NCBI GenBank assembly: GCA_963691655.1
Contig: OY829327.1
Location: forward strand, 63,376,079-63,440,078
DNA: 64,000 bases
Direction of reading: 5' to 3'
Source: Toxonevra muliebris
Lineage: Eukaryota; Arthropoda; Insecta; Diptera; Pallopteridae
Under the pieces are notes generated by a model. That model saw nothing but the letters and a program-made list of their open reading frames with translations. It was not told where the DNA came from and made no database searches. A program made the position numbers and the translations under genes. This document shows positions 21,354-33,740 of this stretch, piece after piece. Every line of letters begins with the position of its first letter. The stretch's first letter is position 1.

Positions 21354-23522
21354 CCCTATTTCAGCATCTTACAAATATGTGAATTGTAAGGAAATTCTCA
21401 CAAAATTGTAAAAAACTCGTTATATGTGGTTTCATCCAGTTCCTACAATATGAATTCGGACTTGTAAATCACAAGTACTTGTAATGACAAATTTTTCAAT
21501 ATTTGTTTTACCAAACAGGATTTGTAGTTGTAGTTTACAAGTAACATACATAAATAATACCTATGTATGGCGCATCTCTAAAAATTTTTCCAATATATGT
21601 TTCTTTTGTTTCGGGTGCGGGCGGTCGCAGTAAAGAGGAAGAGCAAAACCACTCATTTATTTTGCATTCACTTTCTCCCATGCACTCCCATGGTGTTTTT
21701 TTTTCTTAGGCTCTCTCATATCGTTACAGTACTAGAGTACTGCCAAGTGAGTTTCATATGAATGGGTTTTTTGTGGAGAATATATAGGTATATGTGGTTG
21801 TTTTTTTTGCGTTGTTGCCGAGTATCAATATTGCTTTCCAACCTAATTAATTTTTTTTTTTTTCAATTTGTGACCCAAAATTATGGTCTTAGCTAAATTT
21901 CTTTTTATTAATATTTTTCTTTTTGTATTCGAAAAAGCATAAAAAGTTAAAATCAATCGATTTAGAAAGTTTTTGAGAGGGCACCTCACGTTGCAACTTT
22001 TAAAAAATATACTTTTTTGCATTTTCTTAAAGTATATGTTTTCAAAAATATGTCTACAAATTTTTAAGTTGATCCGGAGAAAATTTTTGACTCTTTGTAA
22101 CTTTTAAGTAAGTTGTAACTTTTAACTCGTTTTTCTCAAAAAAGTCATTATTGAAGTCGGTGACCACGATTATTCAACAACTTCTAAACCGATTATTTTC
22201 AAATTTATATGCTTTTTAAATATATAGTAATCTAGATTGATCGAAGGAAAACTTTTTTTTTTACAAATGAAACTGCGTTTTTAAGTTAAAATTGAACTGT
22301 TTACTTTGACATTTTGTTAAATATGCATATTTTTTCACATCCTTCGATTAATCATTAGATAATCTTATAATAAAAGTAAATCCATTTCATTTTAAGATTT
22401 CAAATGTCCTAGATTTGCAAAATATTGCTCATCGCAAAACATGTTTTCCTGAAAGGCGTCGACGGGATCGCTCATTACTCATAAAGTTTTAAATATTTTT
22501 GAGTAGAGATTAGTTAAAGTTAAGTTTAGTACATTTTCTTTTATATAATAAATAGTTTTTATAAAAAACTTTATTAGTTTACCTGAAAAAAATCTAGAAA
22601 AATACTTATTTTTTCGCGTGACAACTTGAGATTTGAATTTTATAATCTGTGCCATACATAAAAGCACACCGGCTTTGCGATGTAAAATCGGCTAAACAAT
22701 GAAAATACCAGCTCATATTATTAGCACGAAAACCAAAACAAAAAAAAAAGAAACTTGAAAAAAAGAACCTCTCATTAAACAAAGCCAACAACAAAGAGAA
22801 AAAAACTATTTCAATCACTCATTGGTTTTATGAGAGCAACTGAATTTTGAGTGTAAAGTGGAGGCAGTTTTAGATCCGTAGAACAAAATTTTTGTGCAAA
22901 TAAATTTGTTCGTGATGCCCCTTCTACGTATTATATATTCTTTAGTTATTATTTTGTAGTTGTTTCTTTCACCAAACAGGCGACTAATCACAAATTTGTT
23001 ACATTTGTAAGAATTTCTTACAAAAAAAAATCGCCTGTAAAATGATTACAATTGTTTATTTTTCGCTTTTCAGCATACTTTTAGAAGACTGTTTTTATAT
23101 TTACAGTTTTTAATCAGCGTCTAGAGCGTGTCTACCAAATTTTAAAATGATTTTATTTTCCTTTACTGATATATAAAAAAAAGAGTTTTATAAAAAATTT
23201 ATTTGAAAATTTTTAGGTAGAAATATCCCTTAATCAAAGAAGCCGCGAAATTTTTTATTTTTTTTGCTTATTGATAAATGTTATCATACATCAGTGTCAC
23301 AAATTTGTAAAAAAAATTGGTTATTTACAAGTCATACAAAAATTTCGTGAAACGTTATTTTTTTACACTTGTAATCTACAAGTGCTCTCTTACAATTTTT
23401 GTTGCCTCTTATTACAAATTTGTGAATTTGAGAGTTGTAACTTATGAAACGAAAAAGGTTTTACACATTTGTAATTGTAATTCACAAGCACAAATTTGTA
23501 ATTGTATTTGGTGAAATAGGGC
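21354..23522. mobile_element. Element O: GCCCTATTTCA-ended element with ACAAATTTGT arrays
   Basis: Ends are GCCCTATTTCA (left, 21354) and TGAAATAGGGC (right, to 23522). Next to each end are many copies of ACAAATTTGT or close forms and of ACTTGTAA/TTACAAGT. Right-side examples are near 22993, 23296, 23413 and 23489; left-side examples lie in 21368-21545. The interior is non-coding and may contain another insertion between about 21.56 and 22.45 kb. No target duplication could be fixed. Confidence 0.55.
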
Positions 23523-24245
23523 ACTGGGCCTATTTAGGCCCGGGGATAACTTTCGATGTTGAGACAATAAAAAAAAAATTGTTCTACTTCTACTTATTCC
23601 GATCGAAACAAATTTTATTTCTTTGTGCTCAGAAAACATTGGCGCAAGAAGTTATGGAGTTTCAGATCGATTCATCAAGAAACAAAAAAGATATACATGT
23701 TTAAACTCAAAATGGGCCTAATTAGACCCAGGTGCCCATCCTAGAGTTAACATTATTTTAAGCTAATTTTGATATTTCGATTAAGAAATACCAATTTTTT
23801 AAATCTATATTTTTTAAGATTTTATTTTGATATCTGAGAATTAACAATTTTAATATATTTCTCACAGCTTTGAAAATTATATTTTTATATCTATATATAT
23901 ATATATATATATATATATTTTATATCATTTTAATTGATATATTAACAGAGTGGTCCGTAATTATAAACAAATTAAAAGCATTTTTTTACGATATTTTAAA
24001 ATAAAACTATTTTAAGTTTGCTATAGTTGAGTTGAAATTTGGTTCAACTAATATAACGCGTTTTAAATTTGAAAACATATCAACCCATTTAAGACGAGCG
24101 GGAATCAAAGTAGATAGATCAAGAAAGTAACTTGAGAAAAAATGTGTTTTTAAACCGGACTCAGGAACGGCTCAGCGACAAGGTGCCATATGGCATCGCT
24201 AGGCATTACTGGGTTAGAAGGTTTTAAAAATTTTAAAGTGGCTTT
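23523..24245. other. No gene recognised; includes (TA)n at 23893-23921
   Basis: AT-rich, with a TA dinucleotide run of about 29 bp. The short open frames here are not supported by any family motif. Confidence 0.45.
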
Positions 24246-24248
24246 TAA

Positions 24249-25053
24249 GTGCCCTGTTATGCAGACGGTCACGGTCACGCCATGGGCACGAATTGTTGTT
24301 GCTTCAATGTAAAACGAAAGTTTGAGAGAGAGAGAGGGAGAGTAAAATTTGACCACCACGGTCATCAAATGATTTGGCTTTTGATGCCGAATCAGGAGAT
24401 CAAAACAGGGTTACGTTGTAAAATTATTAGCAATAATTCACTTTTAGAAGCAAAATAGTGCACTTTTGGTAAAAATGTATACAAAAAAAACAAAAACAAA
24501 AAATGGTTAATAGCAGCATTTACATTTCTTTACGTTTACATTTGCTTAGTTTTTCACGAAATAAAAAAAAATTTACGTAAACATATAAAAATAAACGTTT
24601 TTTAATAGTTATACTTGCAAATAAAATTGAATATGTAAGTAATTATTATAATATTTGTCATGAATTATTATAATTTAATTCAGAAATATATATTTTTAAG
24701 CACTTTCTTATGAATTGTCTGTGTTTATCCCACCAAAATATTATTTTTTTGCATATGCAAATTTTAGCGCTTCTAAATCAATGCCAATATTGTTCATTTT
24801 ATTTATTTTTTATTACAAATTTTATTAACTTTTTTCACAAAGTGTTGATAATAGAAACCAAATGTTAGTGTTTTAATAACTATGAATTCCTAATAAATAG
24901 TAGCAAAAAGGTGCTAAAACTATACAAAAACGTACTAGTGATCGACATACAAAGTATGCATAACATACTTTGGGCCCAGAGTTGAAAAATCAAAGAGAGA
25001 GCGTAAAAAGTGACATGACCGTCGATTATTTGACCGTCTGTATAACATCACCC
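24249..25053. mobile_element. MITE family B, copy B2
   Basis: Left end GTGCCCTGTTATGCAGACGG; right end, reverse complemented, GGGTGATGTTATACAGACGG. TAA flanks at 24246-24248 and 25054-25056 form a 3-bp duplication. Internal blocks shared with B1 include CATGGGCACGA.TTGTTGTT, GGAGATCAAA, CTTTGGGC and AGAGAGCGTAAAAAGTGAC. It is longer than B1 (805 versus 581 bp). Confidence 0.8.
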
Positions 25054-25056
25054 TAA

Positions 25057-28000
25057 CCCAGCGACTACACCTGCCAGTCCTGGCATGCCAATGCTAACAC
25101 ACTCACATTTTAGACTCAGTGTAAGTGGCTTTTCATTGAAAAATAAAATTGATTGCTACGAAAAGTTAAGCATTTCTTTTAATTATTAGGCCGCCCGAAC
25201 GAGCGAAAGAGTATTCATTCGTTTGGCCGGTGTAAACGGTGCAGCGTTAAACCTAGGTTGGAAATTGGTTAGTTACGAAAGGCCCACTTAGATCAACTTC
25301 ATTTTAAAATATATACACTATTTTTGAAAAAGAAGTTGGTAACTCTATATAAAGTAAAATCATTTTAGACAGCTGTTACACATATCATTTTTGTTGTTTT
25401 ATTAATCGCGTGTTGTTTAATTGTAAACAACGAGAATAGCGGCAAGAACTAATTTCATACGTTCGGATTAGCCCATTATATATTAACGCCGTCAATACAG
25501 TGCCGAAGCGGCATAGAGCTCTGAATATGAGTGTACTATAGGCAGTTTAAAACGCACTAAATGCATGCTTTTGTATATTAAATATTTGACAAGTACATTC
25601 TATAGCGGATGTCCTGATAAATAGCTCATTGTGTTGTTGACTTTACGTTTTAGCTAATTTAGATAATGATTTAGATAACGAAATTGTTATATTTATATGA
25701 ATAAATGATATCTCGTCGAGATTGTGTTAAAATAAGTTAGTCTCGATTTGATCCTGGAAAACATAGTTTTTAAGACAACTACCGGGTGAGTTTTGAAGTA
25801 GTAAATATTTTAATAATTCTGATAAAAGTTACAGACATTGTTTAACAGAAACTCATGACAATATCAAAATTTTCTACATTTAAACAATTTAAATTGAAGC
25901 TCACTGGTTAAGTCAAATTTAACACGCCCTTCTGGCGAAGCAGGAAACTGTGTACATACGTGTTTATACATTCAGCGCATGTTTTACTCCTTATTAAATT
26001 TTCACTTTCAGAGTTTTTCCAATGTGGGCGAATAAATTGCATCTTTATTGAAATGTAATTTCTATGAAAATGCATAATATCAAGTTAACTTTTGATTGCA
26101 ATATGACATTTTATTATGGAAGCTGCTAAAAGAGCTTCAAAAGTAAATTTACCTTGTGAGTAATGAAGCTTTACATTATGTGGCTGTGGGAATTTCCAAT
26201 TTTTGTGTGACCTATTTAAATATGTTCTTTTTTTTTACAGCAAATACTGTAAACCCTCAAAAAAAAGGATAGTAAACGATGCTTACCTTTGCTGGAAATA
26301 GCTTTTATGATACCCATGGTTTTCAAAACAGTAAAAATTTAATCAGTATGGTAATAATTTATTTATTGTTTCTCACCACAACAGAAGCTATGAATTCAAT
26401 TATAATGTTCTTATCATGTATGATAAATACGTACCATATTTTATTTCCAACAAACGAATGAAGTCTGCGAGCTAAGGAGCTATATGGGTATGCGAATAAG
26501 ATGGTTCGATTTGAGTCATCCATATTCTCGTCTTTTCATTTTACAGAAAAGTCCCTTAAGCAAGCATTTACTTTTCTTTGTCGCACAGTTTTACTCAAAG
26601 CTTAACCCTTTCATGCTCAAATTTTATAGAGATTAGTAAAAAGGCTTCATGCAGAAAATATGGTAACTTAACACTTCCACAATCATGATACCAAATTTCA
26701 TGCCTATGCATATGCTTGTTTGCCCTTTATGATACGTTAAAAAAGCATAGCTATAGAGCTATAGACAACCACTGGTTAACCATTTTTCTGGAATTTTTTT
26801 ATTTTCATATTTTCTTGTTTTTTATACACATATTTTATAAAAAATATTCCCGCTTAGTAATAGTTTAAAGCATTTTTTTTTTTAAATTGGTGAATGAGAT
26901 TTTACGAACAATTTTTGCACTTAGGTTTTTAACTTGACTTCAAAGATAAAACAACTAAACAACTATTTTATGCCACTCAAATTGAATATTGCCAATAGGT
27001 AAATTCGGGCATGAAGGGGTTAAGACTAAATAATATAAGCACTATGTTCTATGTCAAAGCTTGAAAACAGTGCAGTTTAATTTTCAATATATAATGGAGA
27101 TCCTGAGATTATGAACTCAATGTGTTTCAATGTTTGAGGGGCCTTCGGTGCCTCAGAGTTGAGCATCTTAGAGTGAGTCCATGTCAAGTAAAAGTACCAA
27201 TTTTAGGTTTGAGCTTTGATTTCTTGTTTGTGGCCCAACAATATTGATTTTAGAGTCAGTGTGATTTTTTAGTGTCAATGTGTTGTGCCTATGTATAGGT
27301 TAAGTTGTTGGTATTGTTCAAAAAGAATACACTGAGACCAGTATGTCCATTGTGATACCCTATAGGACGAGTTATTACTTACCTCTTAACCCAACCTAGT
27401 TAAACCATATTGTGCTTTCAATGAAGAGCAGTATGTCTTTGATTGCAGAGGATGCAAATTCTATCAGTCTAATAGAAAGGTCCTCCCAAAATTCTGTTTT
27501 GGGCATTTGCATGTAAAGTTGAAGATCGTTTCTGCTTCTGTAGAAGTCATTGTAGTGAAGCAATTGATTTTGATTTTGAAATAGTGCTGTATTTACGTGC
27601 TGCTATATAATTTATCCATCAGGAGTATCGTGCACTGAAAATTTCTCTTGTTATTTCTTGTAATTTTTTACTTAAATAGAAAAGAACAGGTTTAGATTAA
27701 TTTAAAAAATTGTTTAGCCTTAAATGGTTTAAGTAGGAAATAAAAAATGCTGAATTATTTTCTGTGTTTTAACCCAAATAAGCTCAACGTCCTATATGTA
27801 GTACACTTCAGAAATGTTTAATTTTGATAAAATGAGTAAATATTTAATCAAAGAAATACTGGGCATATCTGGGTTAATTAAAAAAAAAACGAGTAACAGC
27901 AGCACAAGCATAAACGACCATTTCTGCGAGTACTACAACTCTTTTTTTCTATAATTAGTTGCTATTGTTACTGCTAGCATTTTCAAAACTAGAAATAGCA

Positions 28001-28690
28001 AAAGCAGCTCGTTGATTGCTGTTAGACGCTGCTGGCATTTTAAAAAATAGAAAAGCATTAGCAGGGCTTATTAAGCACACTATCAACATTGTTGTTTGTT
28101 GCATATCATATAAGTTTTTTTTTTTTTTAGTTTTATATAAATATAAAGGAAAGTAATGCATTTATTAAAATAAAAGGCAAAAATAAAAATACCAATGGTA
28201 TAAAAATAAAAGAATTCAATAGCAAAAACGTAATATAAATTTAATATATCATAGCTTTTTTCAACGTTAAAAGTGATACTAACCGATAACAGTAATCGTT
28301 TAAGCGAAAAATTAAGTGCTTAGAACCATAGTGAAGTAAGTCGCTCTGCTGTAGTTTTAAGTAATCTAATGCTTTTCGAAAAAACTGAATCAAAAAAATT
28401 AGGATGGTATAGCAGAAACTTATAAATAAACAAACAAATGGTAACCTGTTACAAGGGTCTCTTACTGAAGAGGACGCAGCACGGTGCGTTTGAACCAGTT
28501 TTAATGGAAAGGTTAGTGCATGTGGGATTTTTGTTTTTAAAAAAATCGCCGGGGCCTTTTTTAAAAAAACTCGTTCAAAAACCGTTGGCCACCGAGTTCA
28601 ACTTTTCTTTAGCCTGTAGCTCAGACCCTAGGTAAGATAGAATTTATTGATTTTCAGTAATCTAGTCGGCCAACAAATTTTTTACACAAT
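25057..28690. other. 3.6 kb without recognised genes or bounded repeats
   Basis: AT-rich intergenic or intronic sequence. Several open frames of about 60-70 codons exist (for example plus 26279-26461 and plus 28438-28635) but none shows a family motif or credible splice borders. The exons upstream of the Sec22 3' end could lie here or further out; none was identified. Confidence 0.4.
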
Positions 28691-28694
28691 TTAT

Positions 28695-29285
28695 TATTAC
28701 AAACTTTTCTCTATCTGCCCTACTTCTCTACATATTTTGGAAAAAGTGAAAAAAAAGACTGAAAAATTTATTTATTTATTTTTTAATGAATGTATGTTGC
28801 AACAACAAAAACAAGTAACTTTTGTAATAATATTATATATTATATATATATATATACATATTATATTTTTTAATAAATATATTTTTAAATATATACTACT
28901 TCTACTATTATGGCACAACAGCCCCTGGAGAGCCAAGGCCGAGCTTTTCACATCCATTCATTTATATTTATACACGAATAGAAGGGACCTACAGTTTTAT
29001 GCCGAATCTGAATGGCGAAGTGAAAAGCTTTTCATATGCATTTTTTTACTCTTGGAGGTTTGTCATTGCCAGCCAAGAGGTGGTGCCGTGTAGAAAGATT
29101 TTCATTTTTGATTTTTGAGCGTGCCGAGATTTGAACCCAGGCACCTCTGCGAAGCAGTCTAAAACACTAACCACTAGGCTACGGCTATAGTTATATACAT
29201 TTTTCAGGTTTTTTTCTTCACTTTTTCCAAAATATCTAGTGAAGTAGGGCAGATAGAGAAAAATTTGAAACAACAAATTTTTCAA
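28695..29285. mobile_element. Foldback repeat enclosing SINE-2
   Basis: The left arm (28695-28775) and right arm (29198-29280) are inverted copies: TTTTCTCTATCTGCCCTACT, then ATATTTTGGAAAAAGTGAA, then CTGAAAAAT. The loop holds the SINE at 28905-29190. No target duplication was defined. Confidence 0.6.
28905..29190 (-). mobile_element. SINE-2: tRNA-derived SINE with shared core
   Basis: On the minus strand a Pol III promoter head is present: box A TAGCCTAGTGG (29171-29181) and box B GGTTCAAATCT (29127-29137), with a T-arm stem GTGCC/GGCAC. It is followed by a body containing GATTCGGCATAAAACTGTAG and GGTCC (29009-28985), and ends near a TAGTAG-rich 3' tail at about 28905. The core also occurs in the SINE at 45.97 kb, but the 3' tails differ. 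An ATATAC near each edge may be a target duplication. Confidence 0.75.
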
Positions 29286-30404
29286 ATCGAGTTCAAATAA
29301 CTAGTAAATTTACTTTTAGTAAACCCATGTCGAGTACAATCAAATTCACCTTTGACAAATGTCGCCAAGAAATTGCAAAAAACAAAGCAGATGTTGAAAA
29401 TTTGCCTTAAATTAATGAAACTTACCAATTAAGAAGTAACTACTATCTTTTAACATTTTCTCCATACTTAGTTGCTTGCGTCAAAATTGTTGATTTATAT
29501 CAATATGTAATACAGGTGTCCCCCGTAAAACACAATAGTTAGGTTCCAAAAAAGCATCGTGTTGTGCGAATTCATATTATTCGGAACAAAGAAGTGGTAT
29601 AAAAAGCGGAGTTAGGCTCCAAGAATTTAAAAATCTGCCGTTTATATACGAAATCGTATTATACGGAACAAGCAAGTAGTACAAAAACAGGGTTATGTTC
29701 TTTTGGGATAAATGCTCGTTCGAGCTGTCACATTCAGGGCATTCATTGGTTTCATGTATATTTTAACTTTTTGTACGGTTCGATACATTTTCACTCTTTT
29801 ATAAATAAATTAAAGTTTTTATTTTTGGTTGTAAAAAGTAAAAAAACAGAAAGTAAGTATATTGATTTTATACCGAAAATTTATTCGAACATTTACAGAA
29901 AAAATTTGAATTTAACAAGGAAAAACGATAATGAAATTAGAACACAAAGTGAACTGAAATTTGATAAATATAACAAATAAAAATTAGAGCTGTAGTTAAA
30001 TAGCTTATTAACAAATTCAAAAAGTGATTTGCATTTCTAAATTATTTTCACTAATCGTGTTATACGAGGAATTCAGCTATTCACAAATCGTGTTGGAAAA
30101 AAATCGTGGTATAGTGTTATCGTGTTATATGGGGATTTCCGCTATTAACAAATCGTGTTGGAGCGAAATCGTGCTCTACGAGTGCCGTTTTGTACGTGAG
30201 AAACCTGTACATGTAATACTGTAATTGACAGACGAAAATAAAGATTACAAATTTCCACGATAAAACAAATTTTTCAACTCCTGCTTTGTTTTTTGGTGCA
30301 ATTTTTTTACGACATTTGTCAAATGTGAACTTGATTTTGATTGTACTCGACATGGGTTCACTAAAGTTAGTTTATTAGTTCAAATATAACTCGATTTGAA
30401 AGAA
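29283..30404. mobile_element. Element I: about 120-bp TIRs, each carrying an ORF start
   Basis: Left arm 29283-29405 and right arm about 30240-30404 are inverted copies: TTTCAAATCGAGTT, CCCATGTCGAGTACAATCAA, TTTGACAAATGTCG and AACAAAGCAG. Read inward, both arms open the same frame, MSSTIKIKFTFDKCRKKI on the right and MSSTIKFTFDKCRQEI on the left. The interior is occupied by Tigger-like MITE L. Confidence 0.6.
29513..30207. mobile_element. Element L: Tigger/pogo-like MITE nested in I
   Basis: Left end TA-CAGGTGTCCCCCGTAAAAC; right end, reverse complemented, TA-CAGGTTTCTCACGTACAAA. TA duplicates lie at 29511-29512 and 30208-30209. The interior repeats a motif like AATCGTGTTATACG (examples near 29559, 29652, 30051, 30089, 30117 and 30150), with interspersed GTTAGGTTCC/GTTAGGCTCC. 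Iterated motifs after a CAG start with TA duplication are seen in Tigger-type ends; the assignment is inferred. Non-coding. Confidence 0.6.
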
Positions 30405-31191
30405 TTTAATTAAATTACCTACAATCCTACGTAATTTAATTTTAGTAAAATTACCGCTATCTTTAAAATCCTAACAGTTGAATTTAAAAATTCGTAAAAA
30501 AAAGTGCCAAATGGTCACTTTAGGCGCTATGGTTGGCTTTCGGTTTATTTGTATCAAAAAACTGGGTACGCCATTTGCTTTAGCGGCTTTTTTTTACATG
30601 GGTATAAATATCTGAAAATCTGTTATATGCAAGTTGAATGCTTTTTCCGTACAAAATCCCAAACCTATGGTAAAACATCCTATAAAATCACTCTTTTTGG
30701 AGTAGCACATCCAGTTTTCACAAATTAAAATTTTTTTCATTTTATTTGGTTTTTAGCACCCTATTTTCATATTCTGCTGTCACAATGAAGATCTGAAATA
30801 CTTTAGCAAAATGTTTGGAGCAAATAAGCCATTTAATATACATTTAGTTTTCTGAAATGAAACTTTTTTGGCTGCATTTTAAAGAGTAAACTAACTAGAA
30901 ACGGCCGTAATACTAATTAATTACTAATTAATTTACTAATTAATCGAATAAACACACACTCCCAAAAACTCTCTTTAGAAAAGAACTGAAAATCATATGG
31001 ATAAGACGCCAACGGTGCCGCTTGTTTGCATGTTCGTTCATATATAGTTCAGCTCGTTTTGCTAATTTCTTTTCCGAATATTTGTGTAGTTTCTTTGGTA
31101 TGTGTCTGTGTCTTTTGCGTTTTCCATTTATATATTATTTTGCTTTCTTTTTTCATATTTGCCATGAAGATAGTGTACTCTCAAAAATAAT
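30405..31191. other. No gene recognised
   Basis: AT-rich. A short GGCTGCATTTT..AGAGTAAA block near 30870 resembles text near 39.72 kb, but no element boundary is visible. Confidence 0.35.
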
Positions 31192-31712
31192 GTAGAAATT
31201 AGAGTTCGACCGAACATTATTTTTTGGCCGAAGCCGAACCGAACTTCGGACAAAATTTTAATGTTTGGCCGATGCCGAAGGCCGAATCGAACATTTGAAC
31301 AGAATCTTAGTTTTCCCTCAGGTAAAAATAAATCAATTAGCCCTCTTCACGCTTTAGAGTAAAGTGTTAGTTAACGGAGTAACAGGTTAAAAATGTAACA
31401 CAAAATACTCTACAATAACAACGGCATTTGCTTTTACTCTCACATTTTACTCTAGTTTGACCCATGAGTAAAATATTTCTTACTCTGTTACTCTGATTGA
31501 GAGAGAAAATTTGTGTTGCCTACTTCTTGATTTGTACAACAAAAAAAAAAAAAGTTTTGTTGCTAGTGCAGTCAATTGGGAACATTGATCGCAGAGAAAA
31601 TAAAAAAAAAAACATAAAAAAAGCTGTCAACGAGAGAAAATATAAATAATTGAAAAATATAAGTGAAATACAGCGTTCACGCTCTAGGGTAAAACATTAC
31701 TTTTTTTCTAAT

Positions 31713-33275
31713 AAGGTTAGGTTAGGTTGGAGTGGCAGCCTTCTGCTTGAAAGCACACTTAAGCTCATAATTAGGCTCATTGTGATACCACAGTACGGCG
31801 CGACTCCCCCATTTACGGAGTGGAGAACCATGAGGATTCCATAATGAATCTGGCTATGTCCTTAATATTTATGGATGATAGCTCGGACAGACTAGTGAAG
31901 AAAGGTGAACCCAGGAGTTTTAGTCTCCTCCTGGCCAGGGATGGGCATTCGCACATGAAATGAAGGACTGTTTCTTCCTCCTCCTAAGAGCCGCAGCCCC
32001 AACAGAAGTCATTGAATGGCAGTCCAAGTCTTGCAGCATGTCTCCCCATTATGCAGTGTCCCGTGAGCACCGAAGTCGTTATGCTGATAGAGTTTCTGCT
32101 TAAGTTGAGTAGCTGTCTAGTACGTCTATTGTCCATAGTGGTCCATGTTAGCCTGGTAATACCACAGGTATGCTTCGTTACCCAGGATCTTTTTGCTTCC
32201 TCAAGGTAGTTTTGCTTAATGGCTAGTTTAATAGACGTAAGAGGGACACCAATGGTGCAGGTAGGTGATATATCTGTAAGTTGCGAGCCTTGTTTTGCTA
32301 ACTCGTCGGCATTGCAGTTACCTGAAATATCCATATGTCCAGGCACCCAATATAGGTGGACCTGCGAGTGACTTGACAAAATGTTGAGTGAAGATCGGCA
32401 GTCGAGAACAAGCTTTGATGTCGTGAAAGCATCGGCAAGGGACTTGATTGCTGCTTGGCTGTCCGTGTAGATGCAGATATTCGTATCGAATGAATCGTTG
32501 CGAATAAGCCACTTGGACTCTTGATAGATAGCCATTACTTCCGCCTGAAAGACGCTGCAATGGTCAGGAAGTCGGAAAGAGAGTCTGAGATCTAACTTAC
32601 TAGAGTAGACGCCACAGCCGACTCTTTCCTCCAATTTGGATCCATCTGTATAGATGTCAATTGAATTGTCAGTGACCACCTCGTCATTAACCCATTCCTC
32701 TCTACTGGGAATATGGGTGAAGAACGTGCGGTTTAAATTAGGAGTAGAGTAAATGTAGTCTACGTTAGTTGGTACGGACGTATCGTGGATTAAAATCTTG
32801 GCATGGCCCAGGTTTGACCGGGTCCAGCGAGTTAGGGCACTGAGTCTGACAGCAGAGCACTTAGCTTGGTGCTTGACCAGAAGTGAGGTGGGCAACCAAT
32901 GAAGGATTGCGAAGAGAGTTTTCGTGGAGGTAGTACGGAGGGCCCCAGTAATCAATATGGCTGCCGTTCTTCTAACCTTATCCAGTGGTTTAAGGTTGAC
33001 CGCCTTTGCAGTAGCTGGCCACCAGAAGACGGATCCATAAAGAAGATTAGGCTCGACCACTGCTGAATAGAGCCAGGAAGTGACTCGAGGTTGAAGACCC
33101 CATCTTGTTCCTAATGCCCTCTTACAGCAGTAGAGAGCGCAAGAGGCTTTCCGTACTCTCTCTGCTATGTTAGCTTTCCATTGAAGTTTAGGATCAAGAA
33201 CAAGTCCTAAATATTTGATGCGCTTACTAAGACAAAGCGAGATACCATTAATTTTGGGTAGGGCAAAAGTTGGTA
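31713..33275 (-). mobile_element. LINE-3: 5'-truncated non-LTR retrotransposon
   Basis: Flanked by TTTTCTAAT (31704-31712 and 33276-33284), a 9-bp target duplication. The minus strand runs from mid-RT (KIPTFALPKINGISL) to a 3' tail ending CCACTCCAACCTAACCTAAC at 31713. The 3' tail (GTGGTATCACAATG..CC, AAGTGTG, CCACTCCAACCTAACC) is shared with the SINE at 45.97 kb. It landed inside the hAT composite Q. Confidence 0.85.
31984..33275 (-). pseudogene. LINE-3 pol: RT thumb, RNase H, zinc knuckle
   Basis: One frame stays open over the last 1.29 kb. From the N side: KYLGLVLDPKLQWKANI and RWGLQPRVTSWLYSAVVEPN (RT thumb), then RRTAAILITGALRTTSTKTL, then RNase H. The RNase H is marked by IDIYTDGSKLEERVGCGVYS, VFQAEVMAI, CIYTDSQAAIKSL and VHLYWVPGHMDISGNCNADE; these hold the usual D-E-D-(H)-D residues. 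After it come HCIMGRHAARLGL and a CWGC zinc-knuckle start. The endonuclease and RT catalytic YADD are missing because of 5' truncation, so it cannot act alone. RNase H-bearing LINEs of this style belong to the R1/LOA/I group; the exact clade is unsettled. Confidence 0.82.
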
Positions 33276-33604
33276 TTTTCTAATTTGAAATAAAAATGTT
33301 TTTGTGTATTATTTTAATTAAAATATTTTTAAGTTTTTACCATTTTTTGCTTGAAAAGCGTTCCCGTACAAAATCTGGTAAGTGAGAGAGACAATGAGAG
33401 TGTAAATGATTTCCCCTCCGTGTCAGAAGTTTAAAGTTTTTACCCGAGAAATTTCTGCTGGCAAAAACTTGAAAAATGTCAAACTGTTTAACGAGTGACA
33501 AATTATCAGCTAACGACACAAAATTACAAAATATAAAAAAATAAAATTAATTATTGTGAGAAACAAATAAATTTACAAAAACAAAACACCTATTTTTATA
33601 ATTC

Positions 33605-33740
33605 CTAGGTAATAATAAGGTAATCTTCGTCTTTATCTCTTTGCTCTTTGAACTGATACTGTTCTCTTTTCGCATAATCTGAATTGTCGATGTCCTCTTG
33701 AGGTGAGCATACGTTTTGCAGCACGGGTGTAGCGTAAGTG
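33605..33740 (-). pseudogene. Unassigned acidic coding relic
   Basis: The minus strand reads ATPVLQNVCSPQEDIDNSDY, then AKREQYQFKEQRDKDEDYLI, IT and a stop. It lies just inside the left TIR of the GTTCCCGTAC element on the same strand as the PHD relic. It may be the C-terminus of that element's protein, but I do not recognise it. Confidence 0.3.

Noticed and set aside
28647..29093. 148-codon plus-strand open frame
   Set aside because: It runs antisense through SINE-2 and the left arm of a foldback repeat. Its text (YIIYIYIHII) reflects AT microsatellite, not protein.
31713..31735. GGTTAGGTTAGGTT as telomeric repeat
   Set aside because: Only two to three units, placed exactly at the 3' end of a LINE and of a SINE with target duplications beyond it. 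It is an element tail.
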